Origin: Hypholoma sublateritium FD-334 SS-4
Taxonomy: Eukaryota; Basidiomycota; Agaricomycetes; Agaricales; Strophariaceae
Length of the DNA: 64,000 nt
Assembly: GCA_000827495.1 (NCBI GenBank)
Contig: KN817617.1
Location: 62,001-126,000 of the forward strand
Direction of reading: 5' to 3'
Shown here: positions 45,582-56,593 of the stretch, one piece after another
Layout of the letters: each line of letters opens with the position of its first letter
How positions within the stretch are numbered: position 1 is the stretch's first letter
Notes under the pieces: model-generated
Databases searched by the model: none
Seen by the model: only the letters and a program-made list of their open reading frames with translations
Told to the model about the DNA's origin: nothing
Translations under genes and position numbers: made by a program

Positions 45582-47879
45582 ATGAGTGACCGGAAACGCG
45601 CCTATGAGGGCCCAGCCGCTGACACCAGCAACAAGAAACTGAAAAGGTCAGTTGCCCACCCACGCTCACCCGCACCTGGCTTATCGTCCTTTCTTTTCCC
45701 GCAGCGATGTGAGTACATTCCGCTAAGGTGAATCTCCCTCCTCCCCCCTCTGACGTCCCATCCAACCGTTCTGCACTCAGAATATCCCGCACGCCAATGC
45801 GCCCTCGACTTCGACCACTGGTGTATGTGCTTCCCCATTCTCCCCTTATGCGCTCTCACCATGCATGCCCCCAGCTCTCCGCCGCCGAACTCGTCGCGCA
45901 GAAACGTGCGGAGATCGCAGCGAAGCTCGCGGGGATGATGAAGACCAACCCTGCCCTAGCCAACATCGGCGCAGCTTCTGCCCGCCCGCCGATTGGCCTC
46001 GCCGCCCCCGTGCCCAAGGTGCCCATCATACCCGCCGTGGCCGCCTCGAAAGTCGTATTCAACGCGAGCCCATCGCCCACCGTCTCGAGCGGGCCCACGC
46101 CCGCCTCGGGCTCGGGCACGCCGGCCGCGGTCCCAGAGGACCTTGTCCGCCGGGTGGCAGAGGCCAAGCGGCGCGTCGCCGATGCGCAGAGCAAGCTCGC
46201 GGTCAAGGACAACCCGTACATGGTGCGCCCCCCCGCCCCCTCCCCCCTCCGCTTCGCATGCTGACGTCCCGGCCAGTCGCTCTCGCAGGCGGGCAAGAAG
46301 CGGGGCACGCCGACGGAGCAGACGCAGCAGGGCGCGGGGCTGAAGATGGCCGCGCACCCGCTGCTGCTCGACACGACGCCCGCGGCGCCGCAGTCGAAGA
46401 AGGACCGGTACAAGCCGATGCAGCCCAAGTTCGCGTCGATCCGCGCGAACACGCGCAACCAGCCGTCGCCGACGCCCGCGCCGCCGGTGCACACGCCGAG
46501 CCCGGCGATGGTCAACCCGTACAGCAGCGCCGCGGCGGCGGCGGGCGGGGACGCGGGGAAGGGCTTCGAGGGCGCCCCGCGCGAGCGCGCGGGGCGGAAG
46601 TTCCACTTCAATCCGAAGGGCAAGTACGTGGCGCTGGGGAACCAGATGCGGCAGGACCAGCAGCTCGAGGAGCTGAAGGCGCGCATTGCGGAGAGCGCGC
46701 GCAAGGCGGGCATGGATGGGGATATGGGGATCGAGAAGGCGATCAAGGTGCGTGTTCAGCTGCCTCCGGAGCCTATGTACACACTGACTCGGTGCACAGC
46801 GCGCCCCGCCCCCCGAGTCAGAGTGGTGGGATGAGGCGCTGCTCCCGAACAAGACGTACAGCGACGTCGAGACGCTGGGCCTCGAGCGCCTCAACATCCG
46901 GACGATGGACTCCCCGATCAACTTCTACATCCAGCACCCGATCCCGATCCCGGCGCCGGACGAGAAGAACAAGGTCGAGCTGAAGCCGCTCATGCTGACG
47001 AAGCGCGAGCAGAAGAAGATGCGCAAGCTGCGCCGCAAGCAGGAGCTGCAGGACAAGCGCGATCGGATCCGGATGGGGCTGCTCCCGCCCGACGCGCCGA
47101 AAGTGCGGCTCGTGAACATGATGAAGGTGCTCACGTCGGACGCGGTGCAGGACCCGACGCGCGTGGAGGCGCGCGTGCGGCGGGAGGTGGCCGCGCGGAA
47201 GCACACGCACGAGAAGATGAACGCGGAGCGCAAGCTCACGGACGAGCAGCGCCGCGAGAAGGTCGAGGCGAAGAAGGCGGGCGAGGAGAAGAAGGGCATC
47301 TACGGCGCGGTGTACAAGTGCGCCCTTCTCCCCATTCTCCCCTTAAAATCACTGACGCGCCTGCACAGGGTGCTCGTCCTGCAGGACCCCGCGCACCAAT
47401 TCAAAGTGCGCAAGAACGCAGACCAGCTCAACCTCACGGGCGTGTGCATCTTCGGGCCCGCGTTCAGCCTCGTCTACGTGGAGGGCGCGGCGAAGTTCAT
47501 GCGCAACTACAAGAACCTGATGATGCACCGCATCGCGTGGACGGAGGCCGCGCGCCCGCGCGGCGCGGAGGACGTCGTGCTCGCCGACGGCGGCGAGGAC
47601 GGCGAGGGCATGGCGGTGGACGGCGCGGGCGGCGTGGCGGGGCCGAGTACGACGCCCGCGCCGGCGGCGGATGGGGCGGTGGAGGGCGCGCCGCGGTCGC
47701 TGGAGGACAACAAGTGCTTCCTTGTGTGGGAGGGCGCGCTGCGGGACCGCGAGTTCGCGGCGTTCAAGGCGAAGAGCTGCCCGACGGACCGCGAGGCGCG
47801 GGACTTCCTCGGGGAGCGCCTGAAGGGGTACTGGGACGTCGCGAAGAACTGGAAGCCTGAGGAGGAGGACATGTACTGA
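45582..47879 (+). CDS. PRP3: U4/U6 snRNP splicing factor PRP3
   Basis: Component of the U4/U6 and tri-snRNP particles in the nucleus. The ATG at 45582 gives MSDRKRAYEGPAADTSNKKL. To reach NIPHANAPSTSTTG and then LSAAELVAQKRAEIAAKLAG in frame, a 4-nt exon (45705-45708) between a CGCAG acceptor and a GTGAGT donor is needed. Long low-complexity Ala/Pro-rich segments follow, then the PRP3 domain: AGRKFHFNPKGKYVALGNQM, ESEWWDEALLPNKTYSD, SPINFYIQHPIPIPAPDEKN, LMLTKREQKKMRKLRRKQEL and GLLPPDAPKVRLVNMMKVL. The C-terminal DUF1115 domain has NLTGVCIFGPAFSLVYVEGA, FMRNYKNLMMHRIAW and LVWEGALRDREFAAFKAKS, ending EEEDMY. About six introns. Very GC-rich, which opens long false frames on the other strand. 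Confidence 0.94.
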
Positions 47880-48581
47880 TTTGCGGCGCGCGATGTGTGG
47901 TGGTGGTCCTGCACGAGACCAACGTGCAATACGATTTAAAGATAATGCTGTTTCACTGAAGTAATCACAGATTCGACTAGTACTGTCCTGCTGACGGTCT
48001 AGCCGCAGTTAGTTGAGCAAAAGCAAACAAATCATTGGGTAGGACCACACTAACAACTTTAGCTTCGCCATCCCTCCCGTGAGGATAAGTACACGGGCGA
48101 TTGTTTCAATCAGTACCGGCTCACCTTTACCATAAGGTTATGGAGACGATGCCTACGTTTTCCAGCCAGCGCATATTGCTATGGAACGCGCCTCGCTTTG
48201 TTTGCACCTGCAAGTCGCAACCGAAAGGCGACGGAGGGCGATCGGAAGTGCTGCCGGAAGGCGATTATGTAAACTCGGACCGCCTGCCCGCTTTAATCAA
48301 GTGTCTTGGCAATGGCTAATTGATTTTGATGCGTAAAATTGACCAGGGCTCAACGAAAAGTTTTTGTCGGCGTGCGTACTCCAGACCTGACGAGGTGAAG
48401 AATTCTGTGAAAAGTTGGGCACTCTGAAGTACGCGCGCGCACAGAGTTAGCAACTGTTAAATAACAAAATTTGACACAAGGTTGGAAATTCTATTCGTAG
48501 CTTCTGATTGCGTATTTACATCCGCGCAACGGCGCGCTGAGCACCCGCCGCCCTTCTCCTACCGCCATCGCGCTGCCCGCC
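47880..48581. other. Intergenic, PRP3 to HAM1-like gene
   Basis: About 700 bp. Composition drops from very GC-rich to ordinary and rises again toward the next gene. No gene recognised. Confidence 0.45.
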
Positions 48582-50975
48582 ATGCCATCCTGTTTCCCCT
48601 GCTTCGGCCGGCGCCGATCCGCACCCAGCGAGCGCGCCCCGCTGCTCCCAAAATACCACCCCAAGCCCGAGGCCGCCGCGCCCCCGCCGCCGCTGCCCGC
48701 CGCGACCGACAGGATCCTCGCCGTGCTGGCTGCGCTCAGCGCGGGCCAGCTGCCGGACCAGGCGCAGGTGGCGCGTGCTCTCGAGGCGCTTCTGCGCTCT
48801 GAACTTCTCCGTGCGGCGGTGGAATCGGATGGAGGCGCGGCGGGCCCCGCAGACGGGCCCACGGGCACGGCGGGGCGCCGGGTCCTCGGCGAGGCGCGCG
48901 AGCTCGCGCAGGCGCTGCTGCGCTTCGGGGGGGAGAAGAACGGTGCGTCCCAAGTCGTGCGGGTGTGGGCGGTTGCTTACCCGCCGCCGTGCAGCGGACG
49001 ACGTGCTGCAGGAGCTGTACACCCAGCTTGCTCGTGTGAGCGCGCCTGGCGCGGACGATCTCGGTGCGCGCTGCTGTGTATTTCCGCATCTGTGCCGCCG
49101 TATTCACTGGCACCCGAATAGCATCGCAGGAGGCCGCGGGCGACGCGGAGCTCGTCCGCCGCGCTATCTGCGCGCTCGGCGAAGCGTGTCTGACCTCGCC
49201 TGCGTTCTGGGGCATTCTGGCCGACCTCCTGGCGATCGCTGAGGATGTCGGCGCCGTAGCCCCACTCGCCGACAGTACTGCAGAAACGCATGATACCACC
49301 CCCCATGCGGACTGTGCCGAAACCAAAACGCACATCTATCAAAGCCTGCGCGCGGTCAGCTACCGCCTACCCTCAAAAAATAATATCCCCCCTGACAAAT
49401 CTACACCAGGTCTTCTCGCGCTCACAGCGCCACCCCGCTGCCCGCCGTGCGCTCCGCGCCCTGTTCACCCTTGTCCACACTTTCGCAGAACAGCTCGCAG
49501 CGAGTGACTCCCCGCAGCCATACAGCAAAGGCGACGCGCTCCTCTCAACCGTGAAAGACGTCCTCGAACGCGCCGCCCAGGGGCGCACGCTCGACGCCCT
49601 CCTCGACGCCTTCGCGCGCGTCGTGCGCGGGCTCGCTGAGGCGCCGCCCTGCTCCTCCGACGGAAGCACGACGCAGAACGACGACGACAGCGCGCCGCCG
49701 TCGCCCGCCGCGGAGCCCGCCGCGGCGCTCGCAGACGAGGCGAGCGTGCCCCCCAAGCCGAAGGGCAAGCGGAACAAGAAGGCGCGCACGCGCGAGAAGA
49801 AGGCCGCCGAGCGCGCGGCGGCGCAGCGCGCGCAGGCTGCGGCGCTCGCGGAGGTGCAGGCGGCCGCGGCGCTGCGCGCGGGGGCGGCGGCTGCTGCTGT
49901 GGAGCGTACCTGGGGCGAGAGGCGTGCGTACGTCGGGCGGCTCGCGGCGTGCATGGAGCGCGCGCTCGGCGACGATGCGGTGGAGGAGGAGGAGGTGCAC
50001 GCGCTCGTCGCCGAGGGTGTCGCGCTCCTCGCTCCCTCAGCCGGGAGTGCAGCACCCGACGGCTCCGTCGAGCAGGCCGCCGAGCGCAGCCGGCGCGCGT
50101 TCGCCGCAGACGTCGCGCGCCTTGCGCGCGAGCTCACCGCGCACGCTGCCGCATTCCAAAATGACGCGACGACCGCCGCGGTCCTGCGCGCGCTCCCTGC
50201 CCTCGACAGCGCCCTCTCAGCTCTGTTCGCAGAATCGAGCGGGTTCAAAACATGGGTCGCATGGGCCGCCTGGGCCGCCCCGCGCGTCTTGCGCATGCTC
50301 CCCGCCGACGCGCTGCCTATCCCCGTACTCGAGGGAAATACATCTTCCGCTTCAGGCACGTTTACCCCGGGTCCCGGCGCAAGCGCGGTGGTGATCACCG
50401 ACACCATGGAAGTGCGCGTCGACGCCGCCGCCGCAGAGGACGTGCACATCTACATCGACGGCATCAGCGCGCGCGCATCGCGCATCGCGTACACCACCAC
50501 CCGGCCCGGTGCGCTCTACGCGCAGCACGACGCAGGCGCGCTCACCCTCCCGGGCGGCGCGTCCCTCTCCCTCGCCATCGCCCTCGCACCGGGCCCCGGC
50601 CCCGCGCAGCCGTTCCGCGTCGTCGGCGTGGACGCTGCCCTCGCCGCGCCGACGCTGCGCATCGTGCAGAGCGCGCACTGGCTCCTCGCGACGCGCGTCG
50701 GACAGGCGTTCTTGGCGCCGGCGCTCGCGCGCCTCGCGCAGCGCGCGGTGGAGGCGCGCGTGCGCGGTGCGCTGGAGGGGCTCGCTGTGGGCCTGGGCGG
50801 CGTCGCACTCGCCTCGCGCGCGGGCGAGGAGGAGGAGGCGGAGAGCGGCGCCGCGAAGGTGGGGCGTTGGTGGTGCGCGCTGCTCGCGCTCTTCGGGCGG
50901 ACGGCGCGTCGTGATCTGGGCGTGCAGACGACCACGGACACGGACACTTGGAAGAGCGCTGCGTTTGATTTTTGA
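48582..50975 (+). CDS. HAM1-like domain protein (lipid-binding-type fold suspected)
   Basis: A large Ala-rich protein of roughly 730 residues. The ATG at 48582 gives MPSCFPCFGRRRSAPSERAP followed by LLPKYHPKPE, the start typical of basidiomycete HAM1-like proteins (CC/C-rich, basic, then APLLPKY). Two or three introns with GTGCGT- or GTGCGC-like donors lie between 48940 and 49410. The rest is one long exon with a basic hinge (PKPKGKRNKKARTREKKAAE) and helical Ala-rich segments. The beta-rich C-terminal part (SAVVITDTMEVRVDAAAAED, VHIYIDGISARASRIAY, LRIVQSAHWLLATRV) resembles the C-terminal HAM1-like domain. HAM1-like domains are distantly compared with TULIP/BPI lipid-binding folds. Extreme third-position GC preference. 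Function unknown; family call moderate. Confidence 0.65.
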
Positions 50976-51507
50976 TGGCGCGGTCGACGGACCATGGAAC
51001 ACTTTTTTATTCCTTATTTTTTGACTGCTGGAAGGGGGAGGTAGCACATGAGTTGGATCTGTACCAGTATTTTGGCGGATTATTTTATTTTCTGTGGTGG
51101 TGGGGTTACAAGATCCCTCGGAATTGTTTTGGACTGTGCATGAATTCAAGCTGTGATTTTCAAACAGTGTATATAAACATCATTGGCCGTTTAAATAAGT
51201 TGAGACCCGTAAAGCAAGCAACGCAAAGCCACAATTAAATATATGAACAAATGAAGAAGAAGGAAGCGCTATTTACTTTCACCGTGGCACTCAACATCCC
51301 CTGACGAATCCACCACTCAAAATGTTTATATACATGTTTTCATCTCCACCTCACTCCAAAGACGGGAAGCCCGGGAGAGCGCTCAGCGCCCGTCCCTCAC
51401 TTCTCCCGGGCCATAGTCACATGCTCTCTTCGCTCCGTTGCTTGTCTAGAAACTCCTGTGCATTGGGCGTCGACATTGATATCTAACAAAAAAGTGCTCA
51501 GCATGAA
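50976..51507. other. Convergent intergenic space
   Basis: About 530 bp between the 3' ends of the HAM1-like gene and the DUF6534 gene. It is AT-rich and holds both 3' flanks. Nothing else seen. Confidence 0.45.
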
Positions 51508-53770
51508 TTAGTAGTCATCCAGCGCAGAACCGCGCACCCCTGCCTTCTCGACGTCGTCTTCGCGGTCAGAATCCGTGACGAACTGCTTCGTCGTGTCAAT
51601 CTTGATCGATATGTTCGTACCGCGCTGCTAATGAACCCAATGCCATGTAGCAAATCAGCCTCCGCGGAGCACCCTCGGCTTACAGGCGACTCACGCGCGA
51701 CGCCATGTGCCCCTTCGGGAACGTCTGCAGCGAGACCGTCGCCGACCCGTCTCCGCTCGCGGTGTGCACCGCGGTCCCTGCGTTGCGGATCATCTTGCGC
51801 GCGTTGAGCGTCGCGAGCAGCGAGTTCGTGTACACTGCGCAAAATCAATATATCGTCATCAAGTCTGCCAAAAAAACGCGGTTGCGAGGGACGCACAGCG
51901 GCCGATGCAGAAGAAGAACGAGATGTAGAGGAAGGTGTTGCCCGCGCAGACGATCTAGAGCGGCCAAAAATAAGATCGCCTGAGGCCGCCGCGGAGCGGG
52001 ACGAGCGCGCGCACCGAGATAAGGGACGCGACCGCGCACAGGCTGCCGCGAACAGAACGCGCAATGGAAGCGACCGTCAGCGCCCGTCGTCGGCCGTAGA
52101 ACTCGCGTGATGGCGTACCTCGTCAAGACGCCGGTATTAACTGAGAACAAGATCTGCGAAGGACGAATGGAAGGAGGGGGGTGCACGCGGCGTCAGCGCT
52201 GATGCAGGCATGGACTTCGGACGGCGCAGGGCGCACGATCAGGGCGGGGAAGAGAAGCACGCACGAGCTTGTTAATCATGGTATTTGACCTGATAAATGG
52301 CGTCGCGACGTTGTCAGCGAGCGTCCAGGCGCGCCGTAGTGCGGAGGCGGTAGCTACCTAGAGAACCCGGTGCGCGAGAAGTGCAGGGTGATGCAGAGCG
52401 TGGCCGCGATGAGGACGTCCCCGGCCGCTGCGAGCGCATTGACCAGGATCGAGAGGTACTAGAATTGGCTTTAGCGGCGTATACTTTGCGCTGGGTCTCG
52501 CTGTCATCTGACCTTCAGTTTTTGAAGCTCAACATAGGTTGTCAAACGCAGCCTGTTAATGGAATGGCCAGTGAGAGAGAGAATGATGAGGTTATTTGGT
52601 ATACTGACGACATCGACGTAAATGCTTCATGTACAAGTTCATATAAGCACATCCATATCAGACGCGCTAGCTAGTAGCACTAGTAGCTCACCGACAACAC
52701 AACCTAGAACGCGGATTAATGGGGGTGCACAACGCACAGAAATACTACACACCGAATTCTCCGAGAACCAATAGTCCCTAGTATATAGCGTTATTCTTGA
52801 TACAGAGACAGAGAGAATAATTCGATACTTACGACAAGGCTTGTCAAGAATTTCTTTCGGTTGCTCACTAGAATAGAAATATGATTGCATGATTATTTTA
52901 GCAGGAAGGAATAATAGGGACTCACGTTTCCACACGCGCATGGCGAGGAAACTGGATCATCATCAGAAGTGCACAAGCAGCGATCCAATTTGGCCGCACC
53001 TTTGCACAAGGAGTGCCGTAAATCCCTGCTCTCATTTCAGCCAGTAATTTTGGTAAAAAGCGAATAAAGATGGCTTACATTGAAGATTACCTCAACCTTG
53101 ATGGAGAATATGTATAGCTACTTGCGCACTATCAGAAGATCGAACCGTGCTCACCAGCAAGCTCCTAGATAAGATAGCGGGTAAGCTCACGGCCAAAAGG
53201 GATTAGTGGCTTAATTGGATGGATTCACCGAACGATGACGTTGAGACTGGCGGGATTTCCCCAGTTTGTAACGGTATATGTGTAGACTAATAGCAGAGAG
53301 AAGATGCAAATATCAGACAGGCTGTCTCGATAGGAAATGGAGGGGGAATACCGGTGTGGGTGATTAGACATTGGTGCACTGTGTCGAAAAGCATTACGGA
53401 CGCGACCTAGAAATACTATTCGTGACTGGACCATGCTCTACTATGGGGAGGCACTTACCAAGAGCTTAGTTGTCCACTTGTCATTCTGATGGCCAAAATA
53501 GTACCACGCCTGAACGACAGACACTACGGCGGACGAATAATAAGCACAATTCCCTGCTTAGCTTTTCTACAGAGATACTCACCCCCATACAGTCTTCATA
53601 ATAGATATTAGACGGTATTTTTTAAGGAGAAATTGAACGAGACTTACGCCGCGGCGACAATTACACCTATGAACGCTGCGCCCAGACTAGTGCAGCCAGT
53701 CGTCAGTTTCTAGAAGCTGGGTACTAGAGATTCACACCCACGTGTTGTCGAGGATGAAAGGACGGTCCAT
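51508..53770 (-). CDS. DUF6534 multi-pass membrane protein
   Basis: A typical basidiomycete seven-helix membrane protein in many very short exons. The ATG at 53770 gives MDRPFILDNTW, then exons yield LGAAFIGVIVAAA, VVQAWYYFGHQNDKWTTKLL, VASVMLFDTVHQCLITH, YTYTVTNWGNPASLNVIVR, RVWK-VSNRKKFLTSLV, YLSILVNALAAAGDVLIAAT, CITLHFSRTGFS, NVATPFIRSNTMINKLV, ILFSVNTGVLTR, LCAVASLIS, IVCAGNTFLYISFFFCIGR and LYTNSLLATLNARKMIRNAG, the diagnostic C-terminal motif of the family. The cytosolic tail ends DREDDVEKAGVRGSALDDY with stop at 51508. At least ten introns, two near 52000 and 51900 with GTGCG donors. Function of the family is unknown; G-protein-coupled-receptor-like topology has been suggested only by analogy. 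Exon edges are approximate. Confidence 0.8.
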
Positions 53771-54716
53771 ATCTAAGTATGAGAAGGGAACTCGGAATAA
53801 TCGAAAGTGGAGTGCGACGAAAATCCGTAGGAAAAGCTAGCGTCGAGAGGCTGCCGGGAGAGAGCGCGCGATGGATGTCAGCGTCCAAGCTAGCTCCCAG
53901 TTATGAGGGAAGAGACGATCAGTCTTACTAGATTCCATCAAACGATGCGAATCCCACCCACCCGAAATCGTCGAATTTGCCATATTATGCTTTATTAAAT
54001 ATGAATTCTCGACGGCTGCGTCCCTGCCGACCAACTCTGACCGCCGCTTCGGATCACCTTCCAGCGCTGAGGCAAGTTAGAGAATGGAATGATCGTTTTT
54101 TCTTTTGTTGGGCTAAGCATTATGATCAGTGAACGCAGAGTGAATGTCATGACGGTACTTGTACGCAACGGTGAGTTGTGCGGTACCCTGCGCTATGGGT
54201 TCTCTATCATAACTAGTAAAATATATCTATTTTAAGTTTTTCTATATGCTGCGTACCGTGTCAGCTTGAGGTACCAAAGGATGGCGCGACTGCAACTTTC
54301 TGTGACTGTGTAATGACTGTATACTCGACACTTAGTATGACTTCGCTTTAGGGAACCACCACTTTTTATGACCCCGCATTCTGCGTTCAGAATCTATATG
54401 TATTATTAACGAGAAACGCTCGCCGAAGAGGGTGCACGGCAGGTTTGAGCGCCGGCATCTACCGTCAATGATATCTATTTATCGACATGTAGCAAGACCC
54501 TTAACCAACCCAAACCCAGCCTTAGCATCTTCTGTTTTCTGTTAATAGGATCGCATAATACTGATCGTGTCAAGACTCCACAGCTATATCGCAACGGCTC
54601 CCAGTGACAAAAAAAGCTTGCTAGAACAGGCATTGACACGAGATGCGTTGGGAAAGAAGTCCGCGCGTTCTTTTCAAAATTCCGTCTGATGCTTCGCGAA
54701 CGCACTGCGTTCACGA
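53771..54716. other. Non-coding region before the repeat block
   Basis: About 950 bp upstream of the DUF6534 gene, containing its promoter in the first few hundred bases. From about 54.1 kb the sequence is AT-rich with no open frame of note. Confidence 0.45.
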
Positions 54717-54809
54717 GCAGTGATATGTCGATTGGTACCAGTCGGATGTAGCCGGATACATCCGCACCTTCTTTCCGCGCCCCGATAATCGAGTTGGGGG
54801 CTACGCAGA
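54717..54809 (+). repeat. 93-bp direct repeat, copy left of the gap
   Basis: This 93-bp sequence recurs identically at 54844-54936, immediately on the other side of the 34-base N run. The most economical reading is that two contig ends carrying the same sequence were joined with a gap, rather than a genuine tandem repeat. Confidence 0.85.
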
Positions 54810-54843
54810 NNNNNNNNNNNNNNNNNNNNNNNNNNNNNNNNNN
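54810..54843. other. Assembly gap of 34 N
   Basis: 34 unknown bases, bordered by two identical 93-bp sequences. Other ambiguous single bases lie nearby at 54970, 55052 and 55074. Confidence 0.98.
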
Positions 54844-54936
54844 GCAGTGATATGTCGATTGGTACCAGTCGGATGTAGCCGGATACATCCGCACCTTCTT
54901 TCCGCGCCCCGATAATCGAGTTGGGGGCTACGCAGA
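54844..54936 (+). repeat. 93-bp direct repeat, copy right of the gap
   Basis: Identical to 54717-54809. It includes the core tcgattggtaccagtcggat that also forms the arm of the inverted-repeat element. Confidence 0.85.
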
Positions 54937-55450
54937 GCTCGCACCAAGCTAGCACAATGTCTGATTAGTNTTGCTAAGGACTTAGCTGTAAAGTAGTATG
55001 AAATAATTCTTATCCACCGACCGGCATTGGATATCGGACTCTGAAGTTTCTNTGTTTGAACCTCCGAACGATGNACACAGCGTAGGAAATATTATTAACG
55101 GTGTTTTAGCGCTCAACGCAACCTCAAGCGCTCAGCGCTTAAAGTACGTGTCATGGCGCGGGGAGACCTGGGGAAACTGGGGAAACTGAAGAATCACGCC
55201 GGTCGGACAGCCGAGCTCTTGCAGCGGCAGCCAAGGCCCCAGCCTGATTTTTTCAAGTACTTCATAAGTCATCACTAATTACTGATAAATATGTATTCAC
55301 TCTGTGAAGGAAGACCACCGAAGTCGGATGTAAAGGAAGGTGCGGCTAAAGCCGATCACATCCGACTGGTACCAATCGAGGTATAACTCGTTCACGAGGG
55401 CCGAAAAAATGACCCTCGCGCTCACATAAACTATACGGCCGGGATCCGCG

Positions 55451-55477
55451 AGCTCTCTCGAATCATTCGAGAGAGCT
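55451..55477. repeat. 27-bp near-perfect palindrome
   Basis: agctctctcgaat, one central base, then attcgagagagct: a 13-bp perfect inverted repeat. It is followed by a short gctagctagct run. Could be a protein-binding site, a footprint or chance. Confidence 0.7.
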
Positions 55478-56256
55478 AGCTAGCTGGTGACATGGAGCAG
55501 AAATTTGCTATCTAGGTTCCTAGCAACATCTCACTAGGAAGTCCTTATTCCGAGAATAGCGACCGTGTCGGCCGCCGACTCTCGTGGAACTTTACAAATA
55601 GCCAGCGACGGCATTTTGCATATCGAACATTCAGTATGCCTTCCTAGAATAGAGCGCTGAGCGGCATTTGAAGGGAAGACTTCACGCGTGCCCTAGCAGC
55701 CTAGCGCTTCAACCTTCTGTTACAGCCATTTGAATAGTAGCAACTCACACTTCCTGGAATGTCCGCAAGAATGCCGGCCACTTGAAGAAAGCCGACGTAA
55801 CATTTTCCGCCGACACCGTCGTGGGCGCTGCTTTCAATCATGATTGCATACCTCTAAGTATAGCTAGCTGTATGTCTCTCTCATTGTCTAACGTTGAACC
55901 ATCTGTTGAATGTATGGAGTGGCAGCCTGGAACATTGCCCTTCAGAAATCCGACGCAATTTGGCTTCAGAAAATCAGCGGGATTTGGCAGCGTTTTGGCC
56001 AACTTTGAGTACGCTCTACTTTTCCGCTCAGTACCATCAATCAAATGCACTGAGATTTCCTAGTGCTCGCAACTGAGACTGCCGTGTTTAAATACCACGG
56101 GCCTCTGAACGTATGAACGAGGGCTCGGACTGCACCATTTTGGCCGAGATTGTCATCGGCCTTTTAGCCCGGCTATTGGTGTGCATGCCAAACATTCACG
56201 GCGCAAGCTAGCTTTCAGCTAATCAATTCATACCAAACGGCAATGACTACTGAAAT

Positions 56257-56329
56257 TTTGGCCGCTTAACTTGGCCGCTTAACTTGGCCGCTTGATTCTT
56301 GGCCGCTTGACTCTTGGCCGCTTGATTCT
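56257..56329. repeat. Tandem minisatellite, 13-15 bp unit
   Basis: Five consecutive units of the form ttggccgcttaac or ttggccgcttgattc. Two are 13 bp and three are 15 bp. On the minus strand the array happens to be open and reads repeated Q-A-A-K, but no real gene is supported there. Confidence 0.85.
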
Positions 56330-56593
56330 CTTTACGCCGCGTGAAGCTTGAAGTCGCGCGGCAAAGGCGTGTGCGTGTCTTCAAATCTTCTGTCGCGACT
56401 TCAGAATAGCTCATGACACTTGAGTAGCTAGCTCTTTGAGCCGGCGTGTCATCCAGCATTCCGCCTCACGATTGCGACGATCCGCATTTGAATAGCACGA
56501 AGCTAGAGTAGGTAAGAAGTAATGTATTTTATGAGGGTTTTGCACGGTTGTGTACTGACTAAGTGCAAACCTATCCTTTTTCATAGACTTACT

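Larger units (their letters stand above)
54717..55395. mobile_element. Possible non-autonomous inverted-repeat (MITE-like) element
   Basis: A 22-base core at 54728-54749 (and again at 54855-54876) is found in exact reverse complement at 55358-55379. The match extends more loosely on both sides: ccgcaccttc on the left arm against gaaggtgcgg on the right, and cgttcacgag outside both arms. The inner ~400 bp has no coding capacity. This is the form of a small non-autonomous DNA element, though no target-site duplication could be confirmed and the gap confuses the left arm. Confidence 0.55.
55396..56593. other. Non-coding accessory block with small repeats
   Basis: About 1.2 kb between the inverted-repeat element and the 3' end of the cellulase gene. 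It contains the palindrome at 55451-55477 and the tandem repeat at 56257-56329. Short open frames (for example 55782-56063 plus) show no motif. Confidence 0.45.

Noticed and set aside
45856..46921. Two antisense frames of about 300 codons across PRP3
   Set aside because: Both overlap confirmed PRP3 exons and arise from high GC; no domain sense.
49373..50449. A 358-codon antisense frame on the minus strand
   Set aside because: It is the shadow of the GC-rich HAM1-like exon; it is Ala/Ser/Arg-rich without motifs, while the plus strand has a family-like start and continuous coding sense.
56247..56459. Minus-strand frame with Q-A-A-K repeats
   Set aside because: It is only the translation of the tandem minisatellite; no start context, introns or family.
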